This document shows, piece by piece, positions 50,103 to 60,811 of a DNA stretch of 64,000 nt; the first letter of the stretch is position 1; each line of letters opens with the position of its first letter. The DNA comes from Epiperipatus broadwayi (Eukaryota; Onychophora; Udeonychophora; Euonychophora; Peripatidae), in the NCBI GenBank assembly GCA_028023455.1, contig JAQFVV010012546.1, positions 17,501-81,500 of the forward strand. Reading direction: 5' to 3'. The notes below the pieces were generated by a model. The model saw only the letters and a list, made by a program, of their open reading frames with translations. It did no database searches and had not been told where the DNA came from. The position numbers and the translations under genes are program-made.

Positions 50103-50246
50103 AGGTCTTTTTATTGTTAGCATAAATTGTAATAGCAAAAAACCCTGAGATTCACATGAATCCTCAATTCAACCACAATTCCTAATTTACATGTTGATCG
50201 CTGTTTAAGTCCAGTGTGGCCAGGTACTATATATATATATATATAT

Positions 50247-50833
50247 GGGGACAATCCAAGATAAAAATGATTTGAATGCCTTCTCTTGTAGTAGCATTTA
50301 TCATAAATAAAAAAAAAGCTTGTTTAGAGCTAATAGCACGCTCTTAATTTTACATATTTGTAAGTGCAAGCTATATATAAGTCATGTGACATCTGACTTG
50401 TTATTATTACTATTATTATTTTGCTGTTGTGGCTTTAGCTAAATTAAAAGGCTAAGCCTACTAATATATGGAGTATCTGAATTAAGTTCAGGCCCATATG
50501 ATTTTTTTAGTTGGAGAGCTGACTTTAAAGACATGTAGATGTCTAAAAGTTTCAGATCTTCTTCTAACAATTAACTTTTAGATAAATGCTTTGCTTGAGT
50601 TGGTTTTTTAAATCTAATGTCACAACTCCTCACTGAAGAGACCCATAGGCCGAAACCAGTCTGGGGATGGGGACAATCCAAGATAAAAATGATATGAATG
50701 CCTTCTCTTGTAGTAGCATTTATCATAAATAAATAAAAAAGCTTGTTTAGAGCTATTAGCACGCTCTTAATTTTACATATTTGTAAGTGCAAGCTATATA
50801 TAATTCATGTGACATCTGACTTGTTATTAGTAC
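50247..50833 (+). mobile_element. Retrozyme-like tandem repeat with intact hammerhead core (1.4 monomers)
   Basis: The sequence GGGGACAATCCAAGATAAAA starts at 50247, right after a (TA)n tract, and again at 50669, giving a 422-bp monomer. The second copy breaks off at TGACTTGTTATTAGTAC before another (TA)n tract (50833). Units share CCTTCTCTTGTAGTAGCATT, GCTTGTTTAGAGCTA-TAGCACG and AAGTGCAAGCTATATATAA and are nearly identical where they overlap, so the insertion looks young. The single complete hammerhead (50627-50667) lies just before the repeat boundary: the predicted cut after 50661 falls 7 bp from the second unit's start, as expected if circular or tandem RNA cut at that site was reverse transcribed. 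No protein is encoded. Confidence 0.75.
50627..50667 (+). ncRNA. Hammerhead ribozyme candidate with full core consensus
   Basis: Stem I TCCTCA (50627-50632) pairs fully with TGGGGA (50662-50667, one G-U). CTGAAGA (50633-50639) satisfies CUGANGA. Stem II GACC/GGCC (50640-50643 with 50648-50651) has one A-C mismatch and loop CATA. GAAA is at 50652-50655. A15.1-U16.1 and C-G form a two-pair stem III (loop CA), and the triplet is GUC with the cut predicted after C50661. All invariant core nucleotides are present; such short stem III forms usually need a dimer to cut well. This is the best ribozyme candidate in the window. Confidence 0.75.
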
Positions 50834-50856
50834 TATATATATATATATATATATAA

Positions 50857-51021
50857 AATTATGGTTTTAAATTTAATAATAGAGATGTAAAAATTATTCA
50901 AATTGAAAGATGTACTGAAAAATGTAAAATTAAGGAGACAATGATAATATCTAGGAATAGAGATGGTTTAATGAATAGACAATCAGCTAATATAAAAACA
51001 ACAGAATTGTGGGAAATTTGA
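50857..51021 (+). pseudogene. PLE GIY-YIG C-terminal fragment
   Basis: The frame is open from the (TA)n junction and reads NYGFKFNNRDVKIIQIERC, then EKCKIKETMIISRN and NRQSANIKTTELWEI before TGA at 51019-51021. It is the same family as the 40-43 kb element (FKFDYKNMK, KIKEFMLISRN, TELWEI). The glutamate (IKE) and Asn blocks are intact. It is truncated at the 5' end exactly at a (TA)n tract that also borders the retrozyme-like repeat. Confidence 0.75.
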
Positions 51022-51074
51022 ATGGATTGAATGATGGATAATGCAAGTTTTTATTTTCAGTACATTTGTATTAA

Positions 51075-51117
51075 CAGTTGATAAAGATTGTCAGTGAAAC
51101 AATTGAAAGTACTTCTG
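51075..51117 (+). ncRNA. Hammerhead-ribozyme-like core in PLE 3' region
   Basis: Stem I CAG (51075-51077) pairs with CTG (51115-51117). TTGATAA is at 51078-51084. Stem II is GATTGT/ACAATT (51086-51091 with 51099-51104). GAAA is intact at 51105-51108. Stem III is AG/CU with loop TA, and U17 follows. Only C3 (U) and G8 (A) deviate. It lies 53 bp after a PLE stop. Confidence 0.62.
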
Positions 51118-51228
51118 GTAAAGAATATATTATTTAATTTTGAATACTGTGTTAAATAAATTTGTTTGAATTATTAATATATGATTTAAAAATACAGACA
51201 TTTAATGGTTATATATATATATATATAT

Positions 51229-52523
51229 TGTAACGGTCAGAAAATGTGTGACTCGTAAACATAGTGGAGAATTCGACCACCATACAGAACAGCAGCACCA
51301 TTGAGTAGCGAAGCCACCCATGGTACTGAGTTCGAACATAGTTTATCGGTTCCACAATACGATCCACGAAACAACGCATCTGATGCGACATTAGTAAAGA
51401 TTTCCTTAGGCATGGTGGTCAGGGATATGCAAGAGACTCATGATTTTATTCTTGAGTTAGCCAATAACCAAACTAATATTAATTAAACATTTATATTTAC
51501 ATAATCGAGGAAATATTATATAGAATGGGTATCGAATAAATGAAACGTAACTGCAGACGTATAGTTTAAAATTATTTATTAATACATTTTAATAAAACAA
51601 TCATTTACTAATAATATTTGTGGATTTAAAGCTTCAGTAGTGGGATTTGTGACATGATTATATTTTAAAGAATACATTTATTTATTTAGACATTATTTTA
51701 TATTGAGGATTTCAGTAGCGGTATTTCCGATACTGAAATGTTTACAAAAGGAATACATTTATTTGAAGGCGTAATCTAGCTACCTAAAATTCTCGAGTGA
51801 GTATTTCTAATGAATGCCTGGAGGGATTTATACCTTTGCAATGCAAGAGTCTAAAGTATGGGTTATAAGAGTAATGGCAGACATATATTTATCTAATTAA
51901 AATATTTATTTATAACTAAGGGCAAACATTTATTTGAGAGTGAATTATGCAGATAATGCAGAGGCAGAGTGATATATAGAATAATAGAATTGAGCAAAGG
52001 AACACTTGGTACGCTTTAGAAAGGTGATATGAAATGGCAGTATATTGAAACTGCAATGCCGCGAATGAGTTTATAAAACTGTCAGACTGGTCTCTGCTGG
52101 CGGCCCGACAAAGTAAGGTGTCACATAAGCATAACCAGGGACAAGTGGTACGTGTCGCATATTTGCCAGCTGGCTGCATGACAGGTCAAATCCTACGGGA
52201 GTATTTATTATGTCCGCTTGTGTAGGACGACGGGGGTTAATTTCAACCCTGAAGAATCCGGAATATTTACGGCGGAATAGATCATCGCATCTCTAAAACA
52301 TAACACATGTATACTGTATAAACGATTATGATGAGATTTCAACAGATTTCTAACTTGGTCCTACATTATCAACATTTATTAAAGAACGTTGGCGACTCTC
52401 AAAGAAATGTAATTTTCTGGAATTATTCATGATGATTTAGTAAATACAAAACATATATATAAATTAGGAATTATTATAACTAATACGTCAGCCATTTGCG
52501 AAGTTGAAGACCCCTGCATTACA
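51229..52523. mobile_element. Possible solo LTR, TGTAACGG...GCATTACA
   Basis: The 1.3-kb block starts TGTAACGGTCAG right after (TA)n and ends CCTGCATTACA, giving TGTAA/TTACA inverted ends and the TG..CA boundaries of retroviral-type LTRs. Base composition is higher in GC than the surroundings. The flanks (ATAT and ATAA) are not a clean duplication, and I saw no second LTR or polyprotein. The 61- and 87-residue ORFs inside have no motif. Confidence 0.35.
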
Positions 52524-53949
52524 ATAAATGAAACATTGAATGCGTGTCGATTTATATGAAAGTTAAGTTATTAAGGAAAGTAATAATTAATGAAAATTTG
52601 ACATGCATTCATTGTTTTAAGCGATTATAGATTTAAACTTTGAAAATTGAAATAATTATGAGCATGCAATAATTAAATAATAACTATAGATAGAAATGTA
52701 GATTATAGAAATACGCACCCAAGATAGAATGAGGTAAGCTAGATTAGTAGAGAAATTTACTCATTAAGTTAATGATTCAGTTTTAGCTATACATATGGTA
52801 GTTTTTACATTTTATAATTTAGATAAGTATTATGAAGAAGAGCTATAGCATATTATTAGAGTACTCTAGAGTTTGAATACAGACAGGTACCTGTTTTATA
52901 AGACATTTTCTGATTCCATTAGTTTAGCAGCAAAAAGTTCACGAGTGGCAAGTCTTTCTTGTATTTAGATATTTCATTTAATTTCACAGCAGCAGCATCT
53001 TTTTCATTTATTTCAGGCAGCAGATCTTCATGGTGAATTTATGATGGGCAATGGAAAGTTCAGCATCCGATAGGCCATCTCCCGATGGAGAATAATCTAG
53101 GTGCTTTACTCGGTCATACCTTGGCAGGAACAAATTATTTTTATATTTTTGGAGACTGTCAGTGATCAAGAGCAAAGCTAAAGTTTAAGTGAATGTCTCC
53201 AGCAAGTCTAAGATGGTCTCTTTTCTTATCTTGATGTCTCACTTTTTTTTTTTAAGATATTTTAGGTTCTACTTAATCTGCCCTGAGGATAATCAACACA
53301 TTTTGTTGGTTTATAATTAAAGAAAGCTGCCATTCTATTGTTTACATTTTACATTTACTAATTATACTTTGGGGAATTTTTCTTTAATTAATCTAATATC
53401 TATCACTGACCAATGCTTTTCAATTTCAAAGACAAAAAGGGAACATAAGATTATTTTAACTTTTAATTAAATATTACATCAGATTTTTTTAGAATTATTA
53501 TTAAATGAAATTTAAACAAAGCAATAAATACGAACTTTATAATCCAAAATAAATGATTAAAATTATACAAAATTATATAACTAAAAGAAATCTAAATTAT
53601 ATTATTTTATCCCTATTTATTGCGTTTAATTTGAGATCGAAATGTGTGCGTGTTTATGCTGAATTCTACATATATTTATACATTTTTAATATTGTTACAC
53701 ACACAATTCGATATCAAAAAGTTTAAATTTGGGCGGGATAGACCGGTCAGTGAGAGACGACAGAAAAAGGTGAAACTTAAGATTCGAATACGAATCTTAC
53801 TGTTTCAATATATATATATATATTGTAACGGGCACATATATACGTTACATTGTTTTTTATTACTAAACATGAAAAAAATAAAACTTCGCAAATATTTTTT
53901 TTTTTTTTTAAGAATTGAAAGTTGAAAATTAAAATTCTATACTAATCTC
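52524..53949. other. No gene seen; one strong hairpin
   Basis: Mostly anonymous DNA. At about 53778-53798 AAGATTCG and CGAATCTT form a perfect 8-bp hairpin. At 53823-53849 TGTAACG and CGTTACA are inverted across 12 bp, next to (TA)n. The patch near 52.95-53.22 kb has higher GC but no recognisable frame. Confidence 0.45.
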
Positions 53950-55740
53950 AAATTCTATACTAAACTCATATATATATATATAATTGCACAGATGAAAAAA
54001 AAATTATTAAAATAAAACTTTATTAAAAATAGAAAAGGTATTTTAAAAACAAAAATTCAAAAAGATTTAGAGATAAAAATATATCTTTAAGTTTGGAAAA
54101 CACATTAATTAATCAAAAAATGGAAATGATTGTTTTAATTAGTTAAATATAAATTAGCCCTTAGGCATTTAAAATGTATAAGCAAAGGTCAAATAGGAGA
54201 AAAAAACAATGGAATCAGACCTCAGCGAAAGGACCATCACATCGATGATGTAATGTCAATTGAATCCTTAAAATTATTATAAAAGGAAAAGATTGTTTTA
54301 ATAGTGATTAAGAGAGGACAGATATGTTAAGTTGGAGAGGGTTGGAGGAGAAGGGATTGAAAGATGCACTTTCAATTCCTTCAGTTGTTCAAAAAAAATG
54401 AAACATCGTTTTCCAATATTACCATCAACCATAAAGGACCAACGGTTAACTGCACACCGATCTCCTTATGACTTCATGGGAATTAACACCTTCCATTACA
54501 AGAAATCAGAGACTACAGACATTTTTCAAAACAGTAAGAAATATATAATTAATTAATATTTCTAAACAAAAGAACTCTAAATGCTAAATGTTTCAATATT
54601 TTAGATAGAAGAATTTCTTGTCTGACTAAATTAGTTATAATTTTATTTGATGTATTTCTTTTTTGTAAAATCATTTCCATTTTTTTTTTGTTCTTTAAGT
54701 TTTTATTATGATTTCTGTTTTTCGTTAAATTAAATTATATAAATGTTAAACTTATGTCGAGCGTGAATGGCTGTATAGATTTGTAAAGTTATATTAGGGG
54801 AGGGTAATCTTAGGTTATTTGTTTCGTAGTTGAATTAGGTCAATGGATTGGATATATTGGTGTAAAAAGTAGATGTAGTATGAGATTTTTTATGGGCAGA
54901 ATTGCTTTTCACGCCACACACTTTATTTTTGCCTATGGGATGCAATCGTAAGTTGGCAAAATGACCACAGTCTTTTCCTATGGAGTTTTTTTTTATTGCT
55001 CTTATCATCTGATAGATGTAGTATTCCTATCTGACAAAAGGCAATTTCTTCTCAACCTATTTGTGCTGTTGTAGTCGTATTACATTGACTAGATCGATAT
55101 ATCAGATGGATTGACGCTGGTTTGATTGCGAACTTTTGGCCTAAGGTTAAACAAGGATAGAATATTTTCTTTTTTTTCAAATGCAAATCTATGTAGTTTA
55201 TTCATACTCGACACTCTAAATAAAAATGCATTAAATTTAAGTTGGGTATGGACATTGCATGGATTCGTTATCGGTTAATTATGTTTTTGGTTTCATATTT
55301 GATCAAAATATATAGACATTCGGTAAATAATAATACCTTACAGTGAGTATCTAAAATGTATTTATTCGGATGTCTTTTAAATTATTGGTGTCAATGCGGT
55401 ATCTTATGATGAATACCCTTGGATTTCTTGTATTCCCTATGCAATTGGCAGTATCAATGACTTTGTATTTTGATCATTTATGTTTATTTTGAAATGTTTT
55501 TTGGCTGTGTAATCTATGTAACCGATCTATACTCAACATTAAAAACACATTTTATAAATCCATCTGTGCGAACTTATAAAAATTAAAATGCAAACTTATA
55601 AAAATTAAAATGTAAAATCAAATTCTAAAATCAAGTTAAAATTATAAAGTAAAAGTAAGGTTAAAATGATTCAAAATTTATATGTGCATTAATAAATGTT
55701 TGTGTGTATAATTACTAGCAGTGGCTTATTTTATTCTTTT

Positions 55741-55802
<62 letters not shown>

Positions 55803-56030
55803 TAGATAGGAATTTAATATAAAATATAAATCTCTGCTGTTCCACTGAGCTAGTGACAATGGGCTAACGACTGGATATCAAAATATATAAAATAAAATAA
55901 AAAAATTTTCTTGACTTACGTATCTGCCTACTTTATAAATTTTTCTAGGTTCAAATGCCTAGATGGCGCCCTGTAGTGCAGATTACGTTAAGTCTCCAAT
56001 CTCCGGATTGTTATAATATATATATATATT
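53950..56030 (+). repeat. Interspersed repeat R1, plus-strand copy
   Basis: This is the plus-strand counterpart of 38.09-39.83 kb. TATA-like TTATAAAAGG is at about 54276. Segment A is 54740-55200 (GCGTGAATGGCTGTAT to ATGTAGTTTATTCATA) and segment B is 55225-55560 (GTTGGGTATGGACATTGCAT to ATACTCAACATT). A GCAGTGGCTTATTT block, a long (TA)n insertion (55739-55800), CACTGAGCTAGTGAC (55846-55859), the CTAGG/CCTAG hairpin with GGCGCC (55947-55970) and the terminal TTGTTATAATATATA (56009-56022) follow. Segments A and B are in the opposite order to the other copy. The 74-residue ORF at 54.33 kb has no motif. Confidence 0.65.
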
Positions 56031-56039
56031 TCAATCTTC

Positions 56040-56830
56040 TATTATGTACTATTAAAACATATGACCAAACATGTATAAAAAAGATAAATAATTCTTAAAA
56101 TGTGCATTTTGTGCTGAACTAGCACTGTGGCCCTGGTGATAATCTCTTACACATATCATTTGATCAATATATATATATAATATTTAAATATAAGTATATC
56201 TCTACTAAACTTAATGTAATTAGAAGGGATTTAAACTCAGACTTTCAAGCTGTCTACAGATGTCCATTCCATCTAATATAATTGATACACATCACTTCGT
56301 ACATGTGAAAAATACAAATGAACACCAGTATACATATTTCATGCTGAACCAGCCCATAATAAAAATCATTTATCTTTTTAAATGCATGTAGTCAAGTGTA
56401 TTCATTGCATTAAATTGATTGAATAACTGTAGGAGCTTGAAAGACTGAAATAAAGTTTCTTCTAATTACATTAAATTTAGTATAGACAATATATTTGCAT
56501 TTAAATAGTTCATATTTTGCCTATATTATGACTAAATTTATTTTTATTTAAATCGCCATATTAATGTAATATATATGAGGAGTCAGAGTGATTAAAGTCA
56601 TCATGGATATGACAATAATATTTGCATCAACAAGGACTTTGAGCATTCCATTTTTAGACTTTCAACTTTCAATGATATGGATGGCTAAATAGTTGGAGGG
56701 TGGAGATTAAAGTTTGAAAATTTGCTATCATAATATAAATTGAGCACTGATTGTACATATGTGTGAAAGATAATGATCCGGACCAAATGAAGAATGCTGG
56801 TTCAGCACAAAATACATATGTTGGTTATCA
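56040..56830. mobile_element. Short repeat family 2 with hammerhead-like cores, copies in both orientations
   Basis: A TGCTG-GTT-CAGCA hairpin (or complement) occurs at about 56113, 56341 and 56795-56807. It is flanked by GTATTT/ACATAT on one side and GGTCC/GGACC-type stem I sequence on the other, as in the 30.76-kb copy. TTTAAACTCAGACTTTCAAG near 56230 has an inverted counterpart near 56700-56722. The units are diverged, non-coding and adjacent to the retrozyme-like repeat that starts at 56.94 kb. Confidence 0.5.
56782..56825 (+). ncRNA. Hammerhead-like core (family 2)
   Basis: ACCAA (56782-56786) pairs with TTGGT (56821-56825). ATGAAGA (56787-56793) matches CUGANGA except C3 and the following base. 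Stem II TGCTG/CAGCA with loop GTT is perfect. AAAA replaces GAAA. Eroded, but the structure is recognisable. Confidence 0.5.
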
Positions 56831-57231
56831 TTTATCTTTTTCAATTATATGTGGTCTTGTGTATCAAATTTCTTAGATGCAATGGATAGCTGTAGAGTGT
56901 TAGCACTTATTAAACACATTTCTATCAATTTGAAAGCATAAATTTATCAGACATGTAAATGTCTTCAAACCCAGCTTAACAAACTAGATAGCTAAAAGTG
57001 TCTGAATTCAGTTCAGTTTCACCATATAGTAAAAGCCTCTGCAATATATAGTATTGCAAAAACATTCAAGGATACACTTATAATAATTAAAATAAATTAT
57101 AAATTTCATAACTCACTTTTGAGCTTGTATTTTATGATCACTAGATGGAGTTTTGCCAATAGCTTTAATCAAGCTTTTTTTACATAAGTGCTGAAAGAGA
57201 TAGAATTCAAAATCTCTATCATGTATTTCCA

Positions 57232-57278
57232 CCTCTAGACCAGCTTGTTTCGAGCTCCTTGGCTCATGTCAATGAAAG
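57232..57278 (-). ncRNA. Hammerhead-like core, inverted monomer
   Basis: Minus strand: CTTTCA stem I, TTGACAT, perfect stem II GAGC/GCTC with loop CAAGGA, GAAA intact, ACAAGCTGGTC with a GUC triplet, then TAGAGG. Stem I has one mismatch, and C3, G8 and A9 are changed, so it is likely weak or inactive. Confidence 0.6.
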
Positions 57279-57482
57279 TCTTTGTGATACTATATATTGC
57301 AGAAGTTTTTACTATATGGTGAAACTGAACTGAATTCAGACCCATATAGCTATCTAGTTTTTAAGCTGAGTTTGAAGCCATTTACATGTCTGATAAATTC
57401 ATGCTTTCAAATTGATAAAAACATGTTTGATAAGTACTGACTTTAGAGTTGGTATGTAAATTTAGTTTCTAGTTTACCAGCC

Positions 57483-57529
57483 CTTCATTGATGTGAGCCA
57501 ATAAGCTCGAAACCAGCTGGTCTGGAGGT
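57483..57529 (+). ncRNA. Hammerhead candidate, first tandem unit
   Basis: Stem I CCTTCA (57483-57488) pairs with TGGAGG (57524-57529). TTGATGT is at 57489-57495. Stem II is GAGC/GCTC (57496-57499 with 57506-57509, loop CAATAA). GAAA is at 57510-57513. Stem III is the self-complementary ACCAGCTGGT (57513-57522), suited to pairing between two ribozymes. GUC ends at 57523. Deviations are C3 to U and A9 to U. Confidence 0.7.
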
Positions 57530-57871
57530 GGGGATAGATGATAAAGATTTTGTTTTTTATCTCATTTGGCACTTATGTAAACAATGCTTGATTAGAGCTA
57601 CTGGTAAAGCTCCATCTAGTGATCATAAAATGCAAGCTTAAAGGCAAGTTACAAAACTTATAACATGTTTAAATTATTATAAGTGTACCTTGGAAGGTTT
57701 TTGCAATGTTATATATTGCAGAAACTTTTACTATATGGTGAAACTGAATTGAATTCAGACCAATATAGCTATCTAGTTTATTAAGCTGGATTTGAAGGCA
57801 TTTACATTCATGCTTTCAAATTGATGCTCACTTTAGAGTTGCTATTTAGATCTAGTTTCTAATCTCCCAGC

Positions 57872-57918
57872 CCTTCACTGATGTGAGTCAATAAGCTCAA
57901 AACCAGCTGGTCTGGAGG
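57872..57918 (+). ncRNA. Hammerhead candidate, second tandem unit
   Basis: Same plan as the first unit: CCTTCA/TGGAGG stem I, CTGATGT (57878-57884, C3 correct, A9 is U), stem II GAGT/GCTC with one G-U pair, AAAA in place of GAAA (57899-57902), palindromic ACCAGCTGGT, and GUC ending at 57912. Loss of G12 should block activity. Confidence 0.68.
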
Positions 57919-58070
57919 TGAGAATACATGATAGAGATTTTGAATTCTATCTCTTTCAGCACTTATGTAAACAAAGCTTGATTAGAGCTATTGGTAGAAC
58001 TTCATCTACTGATCATAAAATACAAGCTTAATGGCAAGTTACAAAATTTATAACTTGTTCTAATTATATA

Positions 58071-58430
58071 TAAATTGATAGATTATTATAGTTTAATTGG
58101 CAAGTTTCAAATTTTCTGCACTCACAACTTTGAAATTAACCACATTATGGAAATATATTAATAACTTTTACTAATCATTTATTAAGCTAGACATTAACCC
58201 TAAGCCAAATATATACTTTAAGTCTCACTTAATAAATAATATATCTGCAGATTTATAAAGATATGAACATCTGAGTTATTTTGCCTATATTAATAATTTT
58301 GAAACTATTTCACTATACTACACTTATGGGTTCTCATCTGATCCTTCATGTCAGCTGTGGGATGGTGCTATTTCTAACCAAAACCATATTAATATAACGT
58401 TCCTGGGCTAGCGATTCTCTATTAGTATTG
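58071..58430. other. Anonymous DNA between repeats
   Basis: No gene or repeat recognised in this short gap. Confidence 0.4.
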
Positions 58431-60215
58431 ACTTTTTTTTTGTTTACAAAGTTTACTTTCTTTCGTTTCTGAATTATTTTTCCCAAATAATATTTTTGAC
58501 AATGGGATAATAATAGTTGTTTTTTTTTAATTTTTATTGACAAGAGGGTCTTTTTTGGTGTGTTCAAATAGTAATTTGTGTTTTTTTTAAATAGTATTAC
58601 TGTTTTTGTAAAATTGGATTGACAAAATTCAAGAGAAAATGGGTTATTTTGATGGATCTTTAAATAATAATTTACGTTACTTTTATAGGTTTACATTTGA
58701 TTGCTGACAACAATTAGTGGGAGGGGTGTTTTTGTGTCCGATTAAATAATAATTTACGTTACTTTTATAGGTTTACATTTGATTGCAGACAACAATTATT
58801 GGAAGAGTGTTTTTTTTTCGTGTGTGTGTGTGTATGTTTAAATAAAAATTTAACTTACTTTTATTGGGTTACATTTGATTGACAACCAATTTGACTTCCT
58901 TTCATTTATAAATTATGGTTTTGGTTCTACAAATAATTTTTTTTAACAATGGGATAATATTAGTTGTTGTTTGTTTATTTTTTATTGACAAGAGAGTGTT
59001 TTTTGGTGTATGTTCAACTAGTAATTTGGGTGACATTTAAATAATAAGTTACGGTCTTACTTTTATTGGTTTACATTTGATTGACACTAATTATTGGGAG
59101 GGGTGGTTTTTTTTGTGTGTATGATTGTAGACAACAATTATTGGGAGAAGAGGTGTAACCATTTAAAGAATAGTTAACATTACTTTTAGTGGTGGTGTAC
59201 CTTTGATTGACAATAATAAGTGAGAGGGATGGTTGTTTTGGGTGATGATTAAATACTAATTTACGTTCCTTTTATTTTACATTTGATTGCTGACAATAAT
59301 TATTGGGAGAAAGGGGTTGTTATTTTGTATATGTTTAAATAAAAATTTAAGTTACTTTTATTTGTTACATTTGATTGACAACCGATTTGACTTTTTTTTT
59401 GCTTATAAATTATTGTTTTGGTTTCCCAAAAATCTAATATTTTTGATAATGTGACAATAATAGTTGTTGTTTCTTTCATTTTTATTGACAAGAAGGTCTT
59501 TTTTGGTGTATGTTCAAATAGTAATTTGGGTTACGTTTAAAAAATAATTGGTTTACCTTACTTTTAGTGCTTTACATTTGATTGCCGACAACAATTAGTG
59601 GGAGGGGTGTTTTTGTGTATGATTAAAGAATAATTTACGTTACTTTTATTTTTTACATTTGATTGCTGACAACAATTATTGGGAGAAAGGGTTTCCTTTT
59701 TTTTGTTTGTGTGTATGTTTAAATCAAAATTTAAGTTACTTTTATTGGTTACCATTTGATTGACAACTGATTTGCCTTTTTTTTCATTTATAAATTATTT
59801 AGGTTTCCCAAATAATATTTGGTTTGACAATAAAACAATAATAGTTGTTTCTTTAATTTTTATTGACAAGAGTGGGTCTTTTGGGGTGTATGTTCAAATA
59901 GTAATTTGGGTTATGTTTAAATAACAATTTACAGGCTTACTTTTATTGGTTTACATTTGATTTTCGACAACAATTATTGGGAGGGTTTTTTTTTTCTATA
60001 TGATTAAAGAATAATTGATGTTCCTTTTATTTGACCATTTGATTGCTGACAACAACAATTATTGGGAGAGGTGGGTTTTTTGGGCTATGTTTAAATAAAA
60101 ATTTTAGTTACTTCTTTTATTTTACATTTGATTGCCGATGACAAAAATTATTGGGAGAAGGGATGTATGTTTAAATAAAAATTGATGTTACTTTTATTTT
60201 TTACATTTGATGAAG
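58431..60215. repeat. Complex tandem array with higher-order structure
   Basis: A basic unit of roughly 80-110 bp (TTACTTTTAT-GGTTTACATTTGATTG, then GACAACAATTATTGGGAG, a G/T-rich run, TTTAAATAA) is repeated about fifteen times. A longer insert (ATAAATTATTGTTTTGG, TTGACAATGGGATAATA, ATTTTTATTGACAAGAG, GTGTATGTTCAAATAGTAATTTGGGTTA) recurs at about 58460, 58905, 59400 and 59785, giving a higher-order period of about 390-490 bp. The array ends abruptly near 60215. Minus-strand Asn/Lys-rich ORFs across it are translations of the repeat. Confidence 0.85.
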
Positions 60216-60811
60216 GCCATTTGGAATCCCTCAAACAAGCTGCTCTTTATGAAGTGAACATTTCCATTGGCAACAACAAGACTTACAAATGAAAGTTAAA
60301 AAATGTTTTTGGACCTCAAATCTTCATATTTTTGCAGCACAATCCAATCTTTTTTTTCAGCAGCAGGATGCTTTTTTTTCTGCTGTAGAAATATGTTCTA
60401 GTGCCGACCTCCATGTCTGGCAATTCCCATCTTTTCAAGTTTTCTGTGTTGGAATTAGCCATCTTCTTGGTGTCGGAAAATTTCTTGCTAAAACGTGACT
60501 CAAAGCGTGATCGTTAAAAATTTTATGCTGCCCCACCCTAATCAAGAATTTAGGAGGCTTACACCTTTATGAGGAACAATCACAACACTGTTAAAATTGT
60601 TAAAAGGTAACAGTACATCAATTCGTCTTTAAAAAAAAGGCCCCAATGAAAATTTAAATAATTTTGACACGATCAACTTAACACACCCTCGTATGATATT
60701 GTTACATAAAATACATAACACAGCATTATGATGTAGTGCATGACATAACAAAACTACGGCATTTTCCTCTGCTTTTAGCATCAGAAAAAGCCACACCATT
60801 AGCCACTAAGC
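60216..60811. other. Unique, slightly GC-richer DNA; no gene assigned
   Basis: A 69-codon plus frame (60289-60498) has no motif I recognise. Nothing else is supported. Confidence 0.4.

Larger units (their letters stand above)
56938..58070. mobile_element. Retrozyme-like repeats: one inverted monomer, then a plus-strand tandem
   Basis: A minus-strand monomer (about 56938-57290) is followed head-to-head by plus-strand units. The block GCAGAA, then TTTTTACTATATGGTGAAACTG recurs at 57299 and 57719 (420 bp). Predicted cleavage sites at 57523 and 57912 are 389 bp apart because the second unit lacks about 31 bp near 57400-57440. Units share GCATTTACAT, AGCCCTTCA-TGATGTGAG, ACCAGCTGGTCTGGAGGTG, CACTTATGTAAACAA and GATCATAAAAT-CAAGCTTAA. 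Three hammerhead cores are present. There is no protein-coding frame. It belongs with the repeats at 37.4 and 50.2 kb. Confidence 0.75.

Noticed and set aside
53778-53798. Rho-independent-type terminator hairpin
   Set aside because: A perfect 8-bp hairpin, but the genome is eukaryotic, no gene precedes it and no U-tract follows.
58431-60215. CRISPR-like or coding tandem array
   Set aside because: Units are diverged and contiguous without spacers; ORFs are short and only translate the repeat.
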